Source: Macropodus opercularis
Lineage: Eukaryota > Chordata > Actinopteri > Anabantiformes > Osphronemidae
Length of the DNA stretch: 64,000 bases
Direction of reading: 5' to 3'
Assembly: GCA_030770545.1 (NCBI GenBank)
Contig: CM061109.1
Location: forward strand, 3,534,001 to 3,598,000
Part shown: one piece after another, positions 34,801-45,706 of the stretch
Numbering within the stretch: the stretch's first letter is position 1
Layout: each line of letters starts with the position of its first letter
Program-made: the position numbers and the translations under genes
Notes under the pieces: generated by a model
What the model saw: only the letters and a program-made list of their open reading frames with translations
Database searches by the model: none
What the model was told of the DNA's origin: nothing

Positions 34801-36378
34801 AAGCTAGGTTTAACACAAAGGTACATGTAAGTAGACACAGAAGTTTTAAAGCTATGCCCAAATCAATGCTTTGCCCCAACCTACAGGGAACTCCTGTAAT
34901 CTGTTAATACCCCAAGCATCTATTCTATACATTTGCACTTTCAGTCCAAAACCTGTTAACTAATGATCAGTAGCCTGAGCATCACAGAGAGGAGACTTGT
35001 TGGCTCTCGCCTCAACAATGAGTTTATGTTACAAGTTCAGAGGTTCATCGTAAAATACTGTGATGTAATTTCAGTTTGTATGTGATATAAAAGATGGCTC
35101 ATAACACTGTACTCACTGTGAACGGAGCATCCGCTGTCCGCCTCCTGTTCCGAACATCAGGCGGGAATCCAGTCCTCCTTTTTCTGTTTAGAGGAACCTT
35201 TCCCTTGTGTCGGCTGTAACCCTCAGTCTGGACTCAGGCGTCAGTCGGCAGACTGTCCGTCCAACTTCTGACACCAAGATGTCGTGGAAAAACCTTCTTC
35301 AAATGCTGGAACATACTGAGAAAACTAGAGGAGCATGTTGGTGTAATGAACCAGCTCAACGTTTAGTACGTGCTGGCATGAGGAAGACATCCTACAGCGA
35401 ACCACTGTCTTCTGATGGATGTTAACACCAGAGCTTCTTATATATTGTAACACAATGGTTTAGCCACCCCTCGCATGCTACCTGCTGTCTAAACGCATGT
35501 TCCATTTGGCCAACACACCAACCTGGTAAAGCTTCTAACTTCCCCATTTTGTTCCCTGTGGTTGTGTAGATTCACTTGGGCCGGTGCTTAAACTTTCAAT
35601 GGGCTTATCATTCACACAGGGGTTTTCACTCACACTGATCTTCCCATCTCATCGTATGGTTGGATCTTATCAAACATACTCTAACTTTGGGTGACTCTCT
35701 TCAGCCAGGTAGTTTGTATGACACATTCGTTCCGAGCAACGTACCCTGTAGTGTGCTTATCAGCAATGCACACGGGACACTGAAGGAGTCATCGCAAAGC
35801 TTATGATGTTATTATATCAGTCATACGCCCATTTTATTCAGATGGGACATCCCTAGATGTATGAATGCTCTAAAACATAAAATCAACTCAAATAAAACTA
35901 AATACAAGCTAGGTTTACCACAAAGTGACACAAATGAAGACAAACTAAAATACAGTTCAAAAACATAGGCCACAATGTTGCTGAACATTTACACATGTGG
36001 TCGATTCTCTTTAAACCCATTAATGACTTACACAACGTAAGACTTCAGTATTTGTAATATCCTACATGTAACTTCACTGTAACATTCACTGACCACTAAA
36101 GAAATTACAGAACGCGTCAGGTGACTAAACCATTTCACAGAGCTACACACACATTCTTCACCTACACATAGTTGCTTCAGAACACTGGACTCACTCTGAA
36201 TGGAGCGTCCGCTGTCTGCCTCCTGTCCCGGATGTCAGGCGGGAATCCAGTCCTGTTTCTGTGGAGCAGGTGGAACTTTTCCCTGGTGTCGGCTGTAACC
36301 ATTAGTCTGGACTCAGGCGCCGGTCAGCAGACTGTCCATCACACTTTTATACTACAAAATAAAACCAATATAAATCAA

Positions 36379-36728
36379 GCGTTGTTGAGGTATGACGTTG
36401 AACATTTTATTAATAAAGTAAAACAACATAGATCTTGTATCCTGACATACGAATGAAATTTTTATCTCAGCATCACTGGACACTGGACTAAACGTTTCAA
36501 GTTGGTAAAACTTCCATGCTAACATTTAGTTAAGGTTTTATTCAGTTTTCTCATTTACATAGATAAGTTGCAACAAAACCTGCACATTTTAGTCTAATCT
36601 TGTTCAGGGTGAAAGTAAACAAAAACACCTTCACATGACACAAACAGGTAAAGTACATGAACTATGTCCTCAACTGATCAGAAAACAGAAGTGAAATGAA
36701 CATTTTTATCAGCTGTAGAATGTCTTAC
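36379..36728. other. Single-copy sequence between the array edge and the first-exon module
   Basis: No ORF or repeat recognised. If the minus-strand model is right, this is the first intron, joining the donor at 36728 to the acceptor at the array edge (about 36352). Confidence 0.4.
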
Positions 36729-36960
36729 CTCTGTGTCTCTGTCTTCATGGGGAGGATCTGGTACCGTCTGGTTTAGGACCCCAGGGTCACGTGATGTCGT
36801 CAAACACAAGCTGTTCATCCTCCAGCAGCACAGATACTGGACCTGGTTTACAACTGTTGTTGAAAGAGCATCATAAAGAGCAGCGCTGAGGAGCCGATGC
36901 TAAGTCAGACACGCTGGGAAAAACGCTTCAAGTGGCCGCGTACAGGGCAGACGCTGCCCC
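36729..36960 (-). other. Putative minus-strand first exon, proximal module
   Basis: It ends in ACAGAG|GTAAGA, a perfect U1-type donor at 36728. An E-box TCACGTGA (36787-36794) lies within it. An ATG-initiated frame of about 30 codons runs into the donor and contains residues DPGVLNQTVPDPPHEDR. The module is a diverged duplicate of the one ending at 37280, and transcription from it would enter the macrosatellite. Confidence 0.4.
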
Positions 36961-37279
36961 CTCGTGGACAAATACGGGAATGATCCTCCATGACAGTTTT
37001 CTAGTGTGACCCATGACTTGATCGGTTTTCGTTTCAATAAGGTAACACTCTAATGTTTTAATAGAGCATGTCAAAAAGAAAACATGGAAAACAATAGCAA
37101 GCACTGACATGATAAGTAGTGTTTCAGGTGAAATAAACGTCCAATAGTAACCAAATCACAATAGTAAAAAAAACGTCACAATACACGCAATAAGCAGTTC
37201 AAGACATTTCTCAACTGATCAGAATGCATAGCACAAATAATATACAAATATTTTTTTATCTCAGCATAAAATGTCTTAC

Positions 37280-37400
37280 CTCTGTTTCTCTGTCTCGGTG
37301 GAAATGATATGACTGGTACCAGTTTCATCTGTTTAGCCGACTCCACAGTTACGTGACGTCATCAACCGCCGATCTAGCAGTTGATATTCTCAGCCCATCA
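37280..37400 (-). other. Putative minus-strand first exon, distal module
   Basis: It ends in ACAGAG|GTAAGA like the proximal module, and the two share CTCAACTGATCAGAA and ATGTCTTACCTCTG blocks about 540 bp apart. The coding phase differs from the proximal module (its ATG frame reads MKLVPVISFPPRQRN into the donor), which argues for an untranslated or non-coding exon. Confidence 0.4.
37354..37361. promoter_or_regulatory. CRE palindrome TGACGTCA
   Basis: Perfect cAMP-response element palindrome in a CpG-containing patch, between a minus-strand first exon and a plus-strand first exon, consistent with a divergent promoter. Confidence 0.5.
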
Positions 37401-37577
37401 GATTCAAGCTACCGAGTAACCATGACGACCATGGCGCAGAGGCACTCGGGAAAAACGTGTTGCATTGATAACATCCAATATGGCGGCGTCCGGAACTAGC
37501 ACACGCTCTACCCTTTCAGAAACATGTAAAGCTGTAGCAACCGACAGAAAAGGAGAATAAGAAAAAAAGCTGGACAG
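37400..37577 (+). other. Putative plus-strand first exon with divergent promoter
   Basis: CCAATATGGCGGCGTCCGGAAC at about 37475 combines a YY1-like ATGGCGGC and an ETS-like CGGAA, as in vertebrate housekeeping promoters. The exon ends in GGACAG|GTAGGT at 37577. The ATG at 37480 opens only 26 codons to a TAA, so this exon is probably 5' UTR or a small upstream frame. Confidence 0.45.
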
Positions 37578-37981
37578 GTAGGTGGCCTCCTCAGTGACAT
37601 GTTTACTGTGTACAGTAGCGCTGCTAGATGTTTGAATATACAATACGTAAAGCTAAAGTAGCAATGTCGCTAACAAGCTAACCTAAGGCTAACTGCTGAC
37701 AATATTTACACAACCACTGTATAACAAGGTTTGGACCATTTTGTTAGCAGTGTATCAACCAGACTGTGTTTCAGTTGCACATGTGTCCTTCCACAGAACT
37801 CTGGTAGATAATTAATAAGCATGTAAACGTTCAAAATTCAATCCTTAGTTTATGTGTTAAATGAACTGTATATCTTTTTTGCCTTTATTTCATAACTTAT
37901 GTCTGAATGTGTTACAAGTTAGCAACGTGCTCTGGTTTGTACTTGGGGCTATGGTAGAAACATTATCTGTAGTCCCAACAG

Positions 37982-38058
37982 CTGTGCAGCATGCAAGCAA
38001 GTGTTGCACACAGCTTGGTAACGCAGAGACAAAAGAAGATGTTCAGTCAAAAAAAAGG
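37982..38058 (+). CDS. Putative coding exon upstream of copy B
   Basis: Acceptor AGTCCCAACAG and donor AGG|GTAAAA; 77 nt. The frame ending on a complete codon at the donor is open (residues CCTQLGNAETKEDVQSKKR) and connects in phase to the 77-nt exon at 38352. It has no counterpart in the right arm, where a palindrome-bearing insert replaces it. Protein unknown. Confidence 0.4.
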
Positions 38059-38351
38059 GTAAAATGTCAACAAAACCCACTCCCTGTTAAAGCTGCTGTC
38101 AGGATGTGAGCGCCATCATTTATACTGATGAGGTGAAAACGTATTATGGACGTGTGTGCCACATTATTACAGTGTTTTTTGTGCAGTAGACAAGACGGAA
38201 AAACATGCTCAGACAGATGAAGATATTTTAAGCACCTATCGATACTGATTGTTGCTGATACTTACTACTTACTTACTTACAGCTTATTAATCTGTAAAGA
38301 TGTGGTATCTATCTGTTGTTAATAAGTTTTTGTTTTTCCCCTCAATTCCAG

Positions 38352-38428
38352 GTGACACACAAGCAGACTCCTGCGGTGGCAGTTGAGAGTGAGATGCCCC
38401 CTGCTTCCAGTAAGATGTTAATAATCAG
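38352..38428 (+). CDS. 77-nt putative coding exon of the left arm (copy B)
   Basis: Same acceptor, length, frame and donor as 212-288. A few differences change residues (VTHKQ here, VTDKQ in copy A; SSKM here, SSTM in A). It follows the 37982-38058 exon in phase. Confidence 0.5.
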
Positions 38429-40711
38429 GTAAAGAAGTAGGGCCATCACTGTGGTCACAAATCATGGTTGTTGCTCTGTACTGTGTGTAGTTTCAATATA
38501 ATAATAATAGGAAGCTGAACACACTACTTATAGTGGCAGCACTTCAAAACGTGATCAGTTTTCATTGCAGTATCTTTGCGTCTCCACAACGTTTTAGTTT
38601 TTTTTCCGCAAAAAGCTCTGAATTGTTATCTGAAAAACAGCGTTTTTGTCTTACAACTATCTGCCGTTCACTGCAAAGTTATAATGGCCGTGTCTTGTGT
38701 TTGATGTTGAAAGGCTTTAAAGACAGCAGGCATCTCCCAAAATATCTACACACACACTTTTATCACGTCTGCTGTGATATAAATATCTCCACATATTTCT
38801 GTGGCCGCGATGTAATTAATATATGATACTTTGCACTTTTAAAAATGTGCATATAACTATTCTGTTGTCACAATTTCTGCCGGTAAGTGAACTTCACTAT
38901 AATGTTTGTCTCTTGTAGAGAATTTCTGTATGAAGCCTTCTCTATGGTAAATAATCCAACAGTGTTGTTTAGATACAGTGAGTGAAAACAGGGAACGTTT
39001 GATCACATCGCTTCCCACAGCAGGTGTATTCATATGTTAATGTTCACTCCTCACCTTGGCTTCAGCCGCCAAGCGTTGAAAGGCTGCTGAGAAGCCGCCA
39101 CGTTTTACAGGAGCCTTCCTGGTTTGTAAACTGCAGCATCGTCAGAAAAACGCACAGTTAAAGCTCCTCATTCAAGCTGCACCGTCATTGTTACCATTGT
39201 ATCAATTGTTCACCCAAATTATAGCGAAGGCTGACTGGCGGCTCAATGACTGATCGCCTTATTCTGACTGTGATGACTTTGCGCTTCCTCCAGTAAAAAT
39301 CAACAATAAATAATGAAGGGTCTAAAGGTTTTCAGCTGAACTTTCAGTCCTTTGCTGCTGCAGCCAAGGTGAGAATTCTCGTTTCCATCTGACTGCAACG
39401 ATCTTAACGTGGGGGAGGGGACGTCTTTGCCTTTAGCTGGATGTCGGTGGAGATTCTCAGTCATCCAGCTGAGGTTGTCTGAAAGTTGATTCATACATGT
39501 GTGTTTTTTACACGTATTTAAAGTGGATGGTTGTGTGGAGTTTATTTATTTAAGGTGTCTGTATGTAACCAACAAACTGAATGAATGACGACATTAACAT
39601 CGATAAATTCGTCCCCAGATCCTGAGCTAAACAACAGTGCGTATTTCTTGTCTAGTGTGTCCCAACACCGTGTTTTGTCAAAGAGTGAATCGTCTGAAGC
39701 GTCTTTTAATTCATACATTTTGTGTATTGGTCTCCGCTGGACTCATCACGTCCTGTCAGCTTGTGGGCGCTGGTGGCAGCAGCTCACTTCAGTTCACAAA
39801 GCGCAGAAGACAAGGTAAACAAAACAGTTATGTCAAGCATTATATCTTTCAAGTTCGCGTCCATATGTCTGTTATGAGTTGATTAAAAGGAGATTTTAGA
39901 AATTAAAATCAGGCAGAAACTCGGGTCGCCAAAACGGGAACCGCTGAACTACACAAGACACCGCCAGGGTGGCTTCACAGGTGTTCTTGTCTGAATGGAT
40001 GTAGCCGCCATTGAATGAGATTTTCTTGTATAAATTTCCATTTTAGTGAACCTTACTCTTTTATTGAGTTGGGAGTTTATATTATAACGTCTGAGAACTA
40101 TATAAATAAAGAATTCACAGAAATCCTCGGTACAGTACTGTGTGGTTGTAGGACTAGCCATGACCGGCTATAAGTGTCAGCCCATCGCCACCTACAGGTC
40201 ATTTAGACGTAACACACGCTGTGCCTCGGCAAAAATGCAGTGGAAACGTGGCAGAAATGACAAACCAACGCGGTGGAATACGACACTTTTAACAGCTACC
40301 ACTGTATTTCGTACAGATTTGAGTCAGGGTTTTGTGTGGAACTGTGTTTAATTTGTGGTTGAAGCCATGGTTAACCTGATGAACATGTTGGTTCTCTTTC
40401 GCTCATGGGGCCCTTGCAGGGAGTGAACTGTAGCTCATACGTTTAGGATACTACTTTGTGCCCTGGATTTCATTTTTACATCATTGGTGTAACACCTGTT
40501 GTTATCAAACCTTAAGTTCTTCTTATTATAATTGTGCATTTCTTCATCTGTTGTACATTCAAAGTATTGTTTTAAATGTGATCCATGGCACCAATTGATA
40601 TGTTGCTGTGATACTTACTGTTATCCCTAGAAAAGGCCACGTCATCTTGTCAGTTTTAATGTAGTTGCTTTTTCAGGGATCATTTTCATCCAGTAATAGT
40701 TTTAAATTCTA
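38429..40711 (+). other. Left arm remainder (copy B)
   Basis: Counterpart of 289-2460. At 39208-39330 about 108 bp replaces about 16 bp of copy A. The frames at 39585-39818 and 40142-40351 match those of copy A. No domain recognised. Confidence 0.35.
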
Positions 40712-42601
40712 TTAACACTAGAAGTCCCAGAGAGCAGCCATTTGGCTTTTCTACCTATAAAACCCGCAGGACAGCCGATGGGCTGGAAGTCTTTAGGCTA
40801 ATATCCTTAATCAGCTGTGAACAGTTGCTTTTGTTATGTAAACAATGTGGGGCCATGCTGAACCACTTCAAGGAAACTTGTGTTTCACTTCATCTTAGGG
40901 AGAAATCAACACATGTTTTTTTCCTTTGTTGCTGAGATTTATTGATAAAGATAGTACAAAATAAAAAAAAGAAACCAACCATTTGTACACATATTTACAA
41001 ATAATATTAAAAAGTGAGTGAGTACATTCCAGCAATCACTCACAATCCTGGCACTGCCATTGTATCTCCCGTCTGCATTTACCACATGTGTATCTGTAGT
41101 AGTGAACACATCGCACAGTGGCATGATTGTTCTTGCCTTGGTGTTTGACCTGACACATGGCTCTTTTTCCAGGGCTAGGTGTGGAGGGTTGTGTCCGAAG
41201 CAATTGTTCTTTTCTTGCCTTCTTCGCACACATATGAGAGTTAGCCAACTCTCTTGCAAGCTCCACCAGGAAGTCCACCCGTCTTTCCTGCATTCAGGTG
41301 CCTGCTTGATACAGCACATGTGCATTCAGTGCTGTCATGTCAATCATGTTATAGAACACGGCAACTGGCCAGCGCCGTGTCCCTGTGCGGACAGTGTACT
41401 CCCGCACCATCTGGTCCATCACATCCACGCCGCACTTTGTGGTGTTGTAAAGAGTGACAGTGTTTGGCTTCCTTTTGGTGGTATTATCAGTCTGAATCAC
41501 GCTGTGCATGCTGCTAAGAATGTAGACGGTCTTCTTCCGTTTGGGTGCATACGCCGTCAGTGTAGCAGCAGTGGTTGAAAACACCTAATAAATAAGATAA
41601 ATAGTTGTTTTCATAGCACTTTTACACACAATGACAAACTTGGCGGTGGTGATTCTAAAAATTAGAAACACTTAAACATAGAACCACAAAAGACGTGCAA
41701 CATACCTGAGTGGTGAATTCATTGCGATCTGTGTGTCTAGCGGATTGAGGGATTTCCCGGCGAATCTTGTTGACTGTGCCGAGGATGGTGGTTTTCCGGC
41801 TAAGAAGTTTATGCGCAAGTGACAGCGATGTGAAGAAAATTGTCCGTGGTAACCACTGGGACGACTAGGGTCCTTGCCAAGATATGGGAGGACATTACAA
41901 ATGTACTTGGATTTTAGGTCGCAAGCCACCCAAAACTTGATCCCAGGTTTGGTCAGGTTTTGTTGCAATATACTGCAAGTTCATCAACGGTGATATGTAG
42001 ACCAATTTTTTCAATTTCAATTCAACTTTATTTATATAGCGCCAATTCACAACATCAGTTATCTCAGGGCACTTTACAAGTAAGGTTTTAAGACCTTACA
42101 CAACTAAACCCAACAATTCCCACATAGAGCAAGCTTTTAATTGTAGCCAATCGATAAATTGTACAGTTAAATAGCGACAGCGGAGAGGAAAAACTCCCTC
42201 TCTAACGAGGAAGAAACCTCCAGCAGACCCAGGCTCAGTGTGGGCGGCCATCTGCCTTGACCGGTTGGGGTGAGGGGATAGAGAAGAGAGAAAAGGACAC
42301 AACCACAGCAAAAAAACAAGCAGCAACAGAACACAGGCAGGATGGTTGGACCAGCAACTGAACACTGGAGACACACGACTCTGAGTCTGATGATACCTGT
42401 AGATGAGGATAGAGAGAGACAGAAGGGGAGAAGCACAACTAGGAGAGAAAAGGGACAAAGTTAGTCACATGTGGAAATGGAGGCATGTTAGTGGATAGAA
42501 GAAAAAGAGAAAAAAGAGCTCAGTCAATAAAGGACGTCCCCCAGCAGTCTAAGTCTATAGCAGCTTAACTAAGAGATGGTTCAGGGTGACCAGAACCATC
42601 T

Positions 42602-45600
42602 CTAACTATACGCTTTGTCAAAAAGAAAGGTTTTAAGCCTAGTTTTAAAACTAGAGAGGGTGTCTGCTTCTCGAACCTGGACTGGAAGCTGGTTCCATAG
42701 GAGAGGAGCTTGGTAGCTAAATGCTCTGCCTCCTGTTCTACATTTAGAAACTCTAGGAACCACAAGCAGACCAGCGCTCTGAGAACGAAGCGTTCTGTTG
42801 GGAGCATAAGGAGCCATGAGGTCTTTAAGATAAGATGGAGCTTTATTATGAAGAGCTTTGTAGGTGAGGAGAAGAATTTTGAATTCTATCCTAGTTTTGA
42901 CAGGGAGCCAATGCAGAGAAGCTAATGTAGGAGAAATGTGATCTCTCTTCCTAAGTCCAGTCAGAACTCTGGCTGCAGCATTTTGAATTAATTGGAGGAT
43001 TTTCAAAGAGTTATTGGGACAACCTATGAGTAGCGAGTTACAGTAGTCAAGCCTAGAGGTAACAAATGCATGGACTAATTTTTCAGCATCACTTTGTGAG
43101 AGGATGCTCCTAATTTTAGCAATATGCCTCAGGTGGAAGTAGGCGGTTCTAGAGATTTCTTTAATAAATGGTGTAAAGGACAGATCTTGGTCAACAATGA
43201 CACCAAGGTTCCTCACAGTAGAACTTGAAGCTAACGTTATGTCATCCAGAGTAACAATCTGATTCAATAAAGAGTCTCTCTGGTTTTTAGCACCAATTAT
43301 AATAACCTCAGTTTTATCTGAATTCAGTTGGAGAAAGTTATGGGACATCCAGGATTTGATATCATTTAAACAAGTTTGAAGTTTGACTAATTGGTTTGTT
43401 TCCTCTGGTTTCATGGACAAATATAACTGAGTATCATCTGCATAGCAGTGGAAATTTATAGAATGTTTTCTAATAATATTACCAAGGGGAGACATGTAAA
43501 GACTGAAAAGTATTGGACCAAGCACAGAACCCTGTGGAACTCCAAAGCTAATTCCTGTGCGGATGGAAGATTGATCATGAACATGGACGAATTGGAATCT
43601 GTTCAACAGATAAGACTTAAACCATCCCAGTGCTTTTCCTTTAATCCCAATGCTATGTTCCAGTCTCTGCAATAGAATCTTGTGATCTATCGTATCAAAT
43701 GCTGCACTAAGATCTAACAGGACAAGTACAGAAACTAGACCATTGTCTGAAGCTGTGAGAAGATCATTAGTGACTCTAATCAGAGCTGTTTCTGTGCTAT
43801 GATGTAATCTGAATCCTGACTGGAAATCTTCATACAGGTCATTTCTACGCAAGTGGTCACATAATTGTTTAGCTACGGTTTTTTCAAGAACTTTAGAAAT
43901 AAAGGGCAGATTGGATATAGGCCTATAATTTGCAAGTTCTCTAGGGTCAAGAGTAGGTTTTTTCAATAAAGGTTTGACCACAGCAACTTTAAAAGCCTGT
44001 GGTACGTGGCCTGTAACCAGCGATTGGTTGATTTGATTTAATATGGACGTGCTGATTAATGGAAGAATTTCTTTGAGTAATCTGGTTGGGATTGGGTCTA
44101 AGAGACAAGTAGTTGATTTAGCAGAGTTAATTATTGAAGTTAACTTAGTGTGATCTATGGGGGAAAAACAGTTTAAGTAAGACATAGGTCTAACCAGCAG
44201 ATCTAAGGCTGTTGGATCTGCAGATCGGTTTATGACTTTTGTTGACAGATTCTGATAAATCTTTTCTCTAATGGTTATGATTTTATTGGTAAAGAAATTC
44301 ATAAAGTCGTTGCTGCTGAGATTTAAAGGGACACTAGGCTCAACACAACTATGACTCTTAGTCAGCCTGGCTACAGTGCTGAAAAGAAACCTGGGGTTGT
44401 TTTTATTTTCCTCAATTAATGATGAATAGTATGTGGTTCTAGCAACCCGAAGTGCTTTTTTATATAGTATTAAACTGTTTTTCCATGCTAGACAGGATTC
44501 ACCTAATTTGTTGGAACGCCACAATCTTTCTAGTTTTCGAGTCCTCTGCTTAAGGCTGCGGATCTCTGAGTTATACCATGGAGCCAACCTCCTCTGATTC
44601 ACTGGCTTCTTCTTCAGAGGAGCAACAGTGTCTAAAATTGTACGCAGTGAAGCTGCAGCATCATCAACAAGACAATCTACCTGCTCATGATTCAGATGAC
44701 TGCTCTCCTCTGTGTAGCTACAAGGGAATGAGACAAAAGATGATGGAATCATCTCCTTAAATCTAATAACAGCATCATCAGATAAACATCTGCTGTAATA
44801 GAACTTATTTCCAACTGTTGTCAGGTCTGTTATGGTAAATTCAAATTTTATTAAGAAATGGTCAGATAACAGAGGGTTTTGAGGCAGAACTTTTAAATGA
44901 TCAATCTCAACCCCATAAGTCAGGACAAGATCGAGAGTATGATTAAGACAGTGAGTGGGTTCATTCACATGCTGACTAAAACCAATAGAATCCAGTAGTG
45001 AATTAAATGCAATGTTGAGACAGTTACTGTCAACATCTACATGAATGTTAAAGTCGCCCACTACAATCACTTTATCTGTGCTGAGAACTAAGTTAGATAA
45101 AAACTCTGAGAATTCAGTTAAGAACTCTGAATATGGACCAGGAGGACGGTAGACAACACAGAACACAACTGGTTTCTGGGTTTTACAGTCTGAGTGAGAA
45201 AGGCTCAGAGTGAGGCTCTCAAAAGAATTATAGTTATGTTTAGGGCTAGGAATAATTAATAAATCTGAGTTATATATTGCTGCTACTCCTCCACCTCTAC
45301 CTGAACTTCTAGGAATATGATGGTTGATGTGACTGGTTGGAGTTGACTCATTCAGACAAACGTATTCATCCTGCTGCAGCCAGGTTTCAGTGAGACTAAA
45401 TAAATCTATGTGATGGTCACTTATCAAGTCATTTATTAACAGAGATTTAGAAGAGAGAGATCTGATATTTAATAGACCACATTTAATTCTTTTATTGTTA
45501 CTTTGTTCTGTAAGAGGAGCTGTCTTGATGTTTATTAGATTCCTGTGAATCACTCCTCTTTTATTTATTTGTGATTTATATAATTTAGGTGGTCGGGGAG

Positions 45601-45706
45601 CAGACACAGTCTCGATGGGAGTGTTACAGCTACGAGCAGGTGGCGGCTGAGAGTCTGCAGAGAGGCGTGTAAGACTGCGACTCTGCGTCCTGGGCTCCAC
45701 TCTGGG
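42602..45706 (-). CDS. LINE endonuclease-reverse transcriptase ORF
   Basis: The enzyme nicks target DNA and copies the element RNA at the nick. Numbering from the GTG at 45700: APE-type endonuclease about 73-288 with E105 (LTETWL), D216/N218 (VGDFNIH) and S279-D280-H281; RT with SNLPFISKVLE, LLDLSAAFDTIDH, GVPQGSVLGP and the active site YADD at 753-756; stop at 42602. There is no stop within 1032 codons. No ATG occurs in this frame until residue 317, beyond the endonuclease. Upstream the same frame continues past CCC AGA to a TGA that ends ORF1. Confidence 0.93.
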   Translation of the reverse strand, partial: PRVEPRTQSRSLTRLSADSQPPPARSCNTPIETVSAPRPPKLYKSQINKRGVIHRNLINIKTAPLTEQSNNKRIKCGLLNIRSLSSKSLLINDLISDHHIDLFSLTETWLQQDEYVCLNESTPTSHINHHIPRSSGRGGGVAAIYNSDLLIIPSPKHNYNSFESLTLSLSHSDCKTQKPVVFCVVYRPPGPYSEFLTEFSEFLSNLVLSTDKVIVVGDFNIHVDVDSNCLNIAFNSLLDSIGFSQHVNEPTHCLNHTLDLVLTYGVEIDHLKVLPQNPLLSDHFLIKFEFTITDLTTVGNKFYYSRCLSDDAVIRFKEMIPSSFVSFPCSYTEESSHLNHEQVDCLVDDAAASLRTILDTVAPLKKKPVNQRRLAPWYNSEIRSLKQRTRKLERLWRSNKLGESCLAWKNSLILYKKALRVARTTYYSSLIEENKNNPRFLFSTVARLTKSHSCVEPSVPLNLSSNDFMNFFTNKIITIREKIYQNLSTKVINRSADPTALDLLVRPMSYLNCFSPIDHTKLTSIINSAKSTTCLLDPIPTRLLKEILPLISTSILNQINQSLVTGHVPQAFKVAVVKPLLKKPTLDPRELANYRPISNLPFISKVLEKTVAKQLCDHLRRNDLYEDFQSGFRLHHSTETALIRVTNDLLTASDNGLVSVLVLLDLSAAFDTIDHKILLQRLEHSIGIKGKALGWFKSYLLNRFQFVHVHDQSSIRTGISFGVPQGSVLGPILFSLYMSPLGNIIRKHSINFHCYADDTQLYLSMKPEETNQLVKLQTCLNDIKSWMSHNFLQLNSDKTEVIIIGAKNQRDSLLNQIVTLDDITLASSSTVRNLGVIVDQDLSFTPFIKEISRTAYFHLRHIAKIRSILSQSDAEKLVHAFVTSRLDYCNSLLIGCPNNSLKILQLIQNAAARVLTGLRKRDHISPTLASLHWLPVKTRIEFKILLLTYKALHNKAPSYLKDLMAPYAPNRTLRSQSAGLLVVPRVSKCRTGGRAFSYQAPLLWNQLPVQVREADTLSSFKTRLKTFLFDKAYS

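Larger units (their letters stand above)
24557..36378. repeat. Macrosatellite: 7 full units of about 1594 bp plus a partial eighth
   Basis: Unit starts are at 24557, 26151, 27752, 29346, 30940, 32534, 34129 and 35724; lengths are 1594, 1601, 1594, 1594, 1594, 1595 and 1595 bp, then 655 bp. Units are nearly identical. Unit 2 has a 7-bp insertion near 27322 and unit 6 a 1-bp insertion at about 33688. The last, partial unit differs most (35944-35990) and ends at 36378. Each unit holds two diverged versions of a 170-bp module (for example 25021-25185 and 25531-25690) and of the AAATACAAGCTAGGTTT segment, so it is a dimer of an older repeat. Confidence 0.97.

Noticed and set aside
24557..36378. 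CRISPR-like or ribosomal RNA array
   Set aside because: The units are 1.6 kb, lack short spacer structure and show no rRNA sequence; the splice and poly(A) signals are eukaryotic.
42096..42458. Overlapping 67-120 codon frames in 42096-42458
   Set aside because: They lie in the LINE 3' UTR, have low complexity (Ser/Leu/Cys-rich) and have no family match.
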